6,203 nucleotides of DNA from Planctomycetales bacterium (GTDB lineage: Bacteria > Planctomycetota > Planctomycetia > Isosphaerales > Isosphaeraceae). A program made the translations under genes and the position numbers. The DNA lies in NCBI GenBank assembly GCA_027451455.1, contig DAIDJI010000351.1, positions 1 through 6,203 on the forward strand. The letters run 5' to 3'. Positions within the stretch are counted from its first letter, which is position 1. Each line of letters opens with the position of its first letter. This document shows positions 5,146-6,203 of the stretch, piece after piece. Below the pieces are notes generated by a model that had not been told where the DNA came from, made no database searches, and worked only from the letters and a program-made list of their open reading frames with translations.

Positions 5146-5541
5146 CTACTTGTCCTTCGTCTCGCGCTTGCCCTCGATATCGAACTCCTGCTTGTCGCCC
5201 CCGAACTCCGCCTCGCCCTTCCCCTTGAGCTTGTCGCCTTCGATGGTCAAGGTGTAGTCGATGGGGATCTCGTTATCCATGAGCTTTCGCACGGCCGAGA
5301 AAGTCAGCTTCCCGTCTTTGAATTTCAGGTCCTTGATCTTCTCGTCCTTCTGGTTCGGCCAGCTCATGGTCCCGACGTATTTATCCCCCTCCTTCTTGAT
5401 CTCCAGAGTCGATGTCCGCTGCTGGCCACCGATCTCATACTCGCAGTTCCACTTCCCGACCGGATCGGCCGCTTGATCGTCCGCCGCAGCGGCCAGGCCG
5501 CATGCCCCGAGGAACAACGCCATCGATAGGATCGCTTTCAT
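5146..5541 (-). CDS. Secreted lipocalin-like or beta-barrel-like protein
   Basis: The product has 131 residues. It starts with an export signal, MKAILSMALFLGACGLAAAA, with a basic N-terminus, a hydrophobic core and either an Ala-x-Ala cleavage near residue 20 or a lipobox-like LGAC with Cys14. The mature part is a chain of short alternating strands rich in Lys, Asp, Glu and Gly: PVGKWNCEYEIGG, STLEIKKEGDKYVGTM, IKDLKFKDGKLTFSA, DYTLTIEGDKLKGKGEA and DKQEFDIEGKRE. The repeated EGDK and KDGK turns fit small antiparallel beta-barrels of the lipocalin-like type often seen as secreted planctomycete proteins; no ligand can be inferred. The start at 5541 is chosen because GGAGG ends five bases before it; the adjacent ATG at 5544 is too close to that site. 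It would act in the periplasm or on the cell surface. A stem-loop follows its stop. Confidence 0.85.
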   Translation of the reverse strand: MKAILSMALFLGACGLAAAADDQAADPVGKWNCEYEIGGQQRTSTLEIKKEGDKYVGTMSWPNQKDEKIKDLKFKDGKLTFSAVRKLMDNEIPIDYTLTIEGDKLKGKGEAEFGGDKQEFDIEGKRETKDK

Positions 5542-5609
5542 CATCACCTCCGAGATCGTGACGCGTCGGTAACGGCCCGACGTGGACCGCCTACCCGCCG
5601 CTGGGAGCG

Positions 5610-5615
5610 ATTCTA
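5610..5615 (-). promoter_or_regulatory. Weak -10-like element before the secreted-protein gene
   Basis: TAGAAT (5615-5610 on the minus strand) resembles a -10 box and would give a leader of about 60 bases before the ATG at 5541. The -35 position shows no good match, only CCTGTC (5639-5634), which is part of the small inverted repeat GGACAGGTCC at 5633-5642. The call rests on position and local AT content. Confidence 0.25.
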
Positions 5616-5686
5616 CCCATGCCAGGGCCGGGGGACAGGTCCTTGAATGGGAGACGCTTCCTGCGTTCATCGGAACCCGTCCGCCC

Positions 5687-6203
5687 TCAGGTCGCCCCGC
5701 CCGCGAGCTTCGCCGCCTCGGCGTCGATCATGTCGGGCTCGCCGATCTTCGCGATCAGTTGGTCGGTGCTGGTCGGGTCGACGACCCGGCAGCTCTCGGT
5801 CAGCTTCGCGGCCAGTTCGTGCAGCTCGGTCCGCCAGGCGAGGGTAGAAGGATCGGCGTTGAGATCGAGGGCGCAGGCCCGTTCGAACTCGCCGCAGAGC
5901 ATGATCATCCGCTGGACGTGGCGGAAGATGATCCCCTCCTGCCTGGTCAGGTCGAGGCTCGTCACGAACTTGTTGAAGTTGCCGCCGAACTCGATCAGCT
6001 CGCCGACGCACCAGAGCGGGTGAGAGCGGACATCGTTGACGTCGGGGTAGCAGTGGTCGAAGTAGGACCGGAGCTTCTCCGCCAGGGTCGGCGGCCTCTC
6101 CTCCCAATCATCCTCGTCGTCGTCCTCCTCCTGTTCCTCGACCGGCGCGACCATACATCCAGGCAATGTTTTGAGAGACGGCGGCGGCTCAATGCTGCAG
6201 CCG
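5687..6203 (-). CDS. C-terminal part of a probable Ski2-like RNA helicase, running off the right edge
   Basis: The frame is open from the right edge for 171 codons to TGA at 5687. A possible internal start (TTG 6166 or ATG 6154) has no Shine-Dalgarno site, and the sequence before it, GCSIEPPPSLKTLPGCMVAP, reads as coding, so the true start probably lies outside. An acidic linker, EEQEEDDDEDDWEE, is followed by an all-helical domain that includes SHPLWCVGELIEFGGNFNKF, TSLDLTRQEGIIFRHVQRMI and ELAAKLTESCRVVDPTSTDQ. The pattern of a K/R-x-EG-x-(I/L)-x-R helix, then a spacer, then a helix ending in a VDPTSTD turn, recalls the C-terminal helical domain of Ski2-like DEAD/DEAH RNA helicases (compare DUF3516). 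This is recognition from memory. No helicase motifs are visible because they would lie upstream. If the gene really begins inside the window, it is a 155-159 residue stand-alone protein of unknown role. Confidence 0.6.
   Translation of the reverse strand, partial: GCSIEPPPSLKTLPGCMVAPVEEQEEDDDEDDWEERPPTLAEKLRSYFDHCYPDVNDVRSHPLWCVGELIEFGGNFNKFVTSLDLTRQEGIIFRHVQRMIMLCGEFERACALDLNADPSTLAWRTELHELAAKLTESCRVVDPTSTDQLIAKIGEPDMIDAEAAKLAGGAT

Noticed and set aside
1..6203. CRISPR array, tRNA/rRNA genes, insertion sequence or complete defence system
   Set aside because: No regularly spaced repeats, no tRNA-like cloverleaf, no transposase or terminal inverted repeats, and no full set of genes of a known defence system could be seen.

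Overview
The window is GC-rich bacterial DNA with dense coding on both strands and purine-rich Shine-Dalgarno sites. The gene families suggest a soil or freshwater planctomycete, perhaps of the Isosphaeraceae type: small DUF1697 and DUF1810 proteins, a short secreted beta-rich protein of a style common in planctomycetes, and a Ski2-like helicase C-terminus. This placement is an inference from gene style. No marker gene is present to prove it.

Left part (1-2257): the 3' part of a HAD-type phosphatase enters from the left edge. It stops early at about 302, where the last ~80 residues of a DUF3427 protein begin in another frame, so this looks like a deletion scar between two broken genes. A gene-poor stretch (553-887) follows. 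Next come two intact genes that probably form an operon: an isochorismatase-like cysteine hydrolase (888-1424) and a DUF1697 protein (1459-1974). A 283-base gap then leads to the convergent gene on the other strand.

Middle part (2258-3960): a minus-strand protein with a C-terminal J-domain (2258-2803) is divergent from a plus-strand remnant of a SAM-dependent methyltransferase. The remnant (2937-3363) has lost its SAM-binding half and carries a frameshift near 3120. An intact DUF1810 gene (3462-3905) follows, with two GC-rich stem-loops directly after its stop.

Right part (about 4043-6203): all genes lie on the minus strand. In transcription order they are the C-terminus of a large protein that runs off the right edge (probably a Ski2-like RNA helicase), a secreted lipocalin-like or beta-barrel-like protein (5146-5541), a small membrane protein with its own promoter-like site (4647-5033), a possible coupled 42-residue ORF (4522-4650), and a membrane-anchored HEAGH zinc-protease-like gene that is frameshifted (about 4043-4432).

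The genes do not form one evident pathway. The window reads as an accessory region that is partly decaying: intact small soluble proteins of poorly known function stand among at least four broken pieces (HAD, DUF3427, methyltransferase, metalloprotease). I see no tRNA, rRNA, CRISPR array, transposase or complete defence system.
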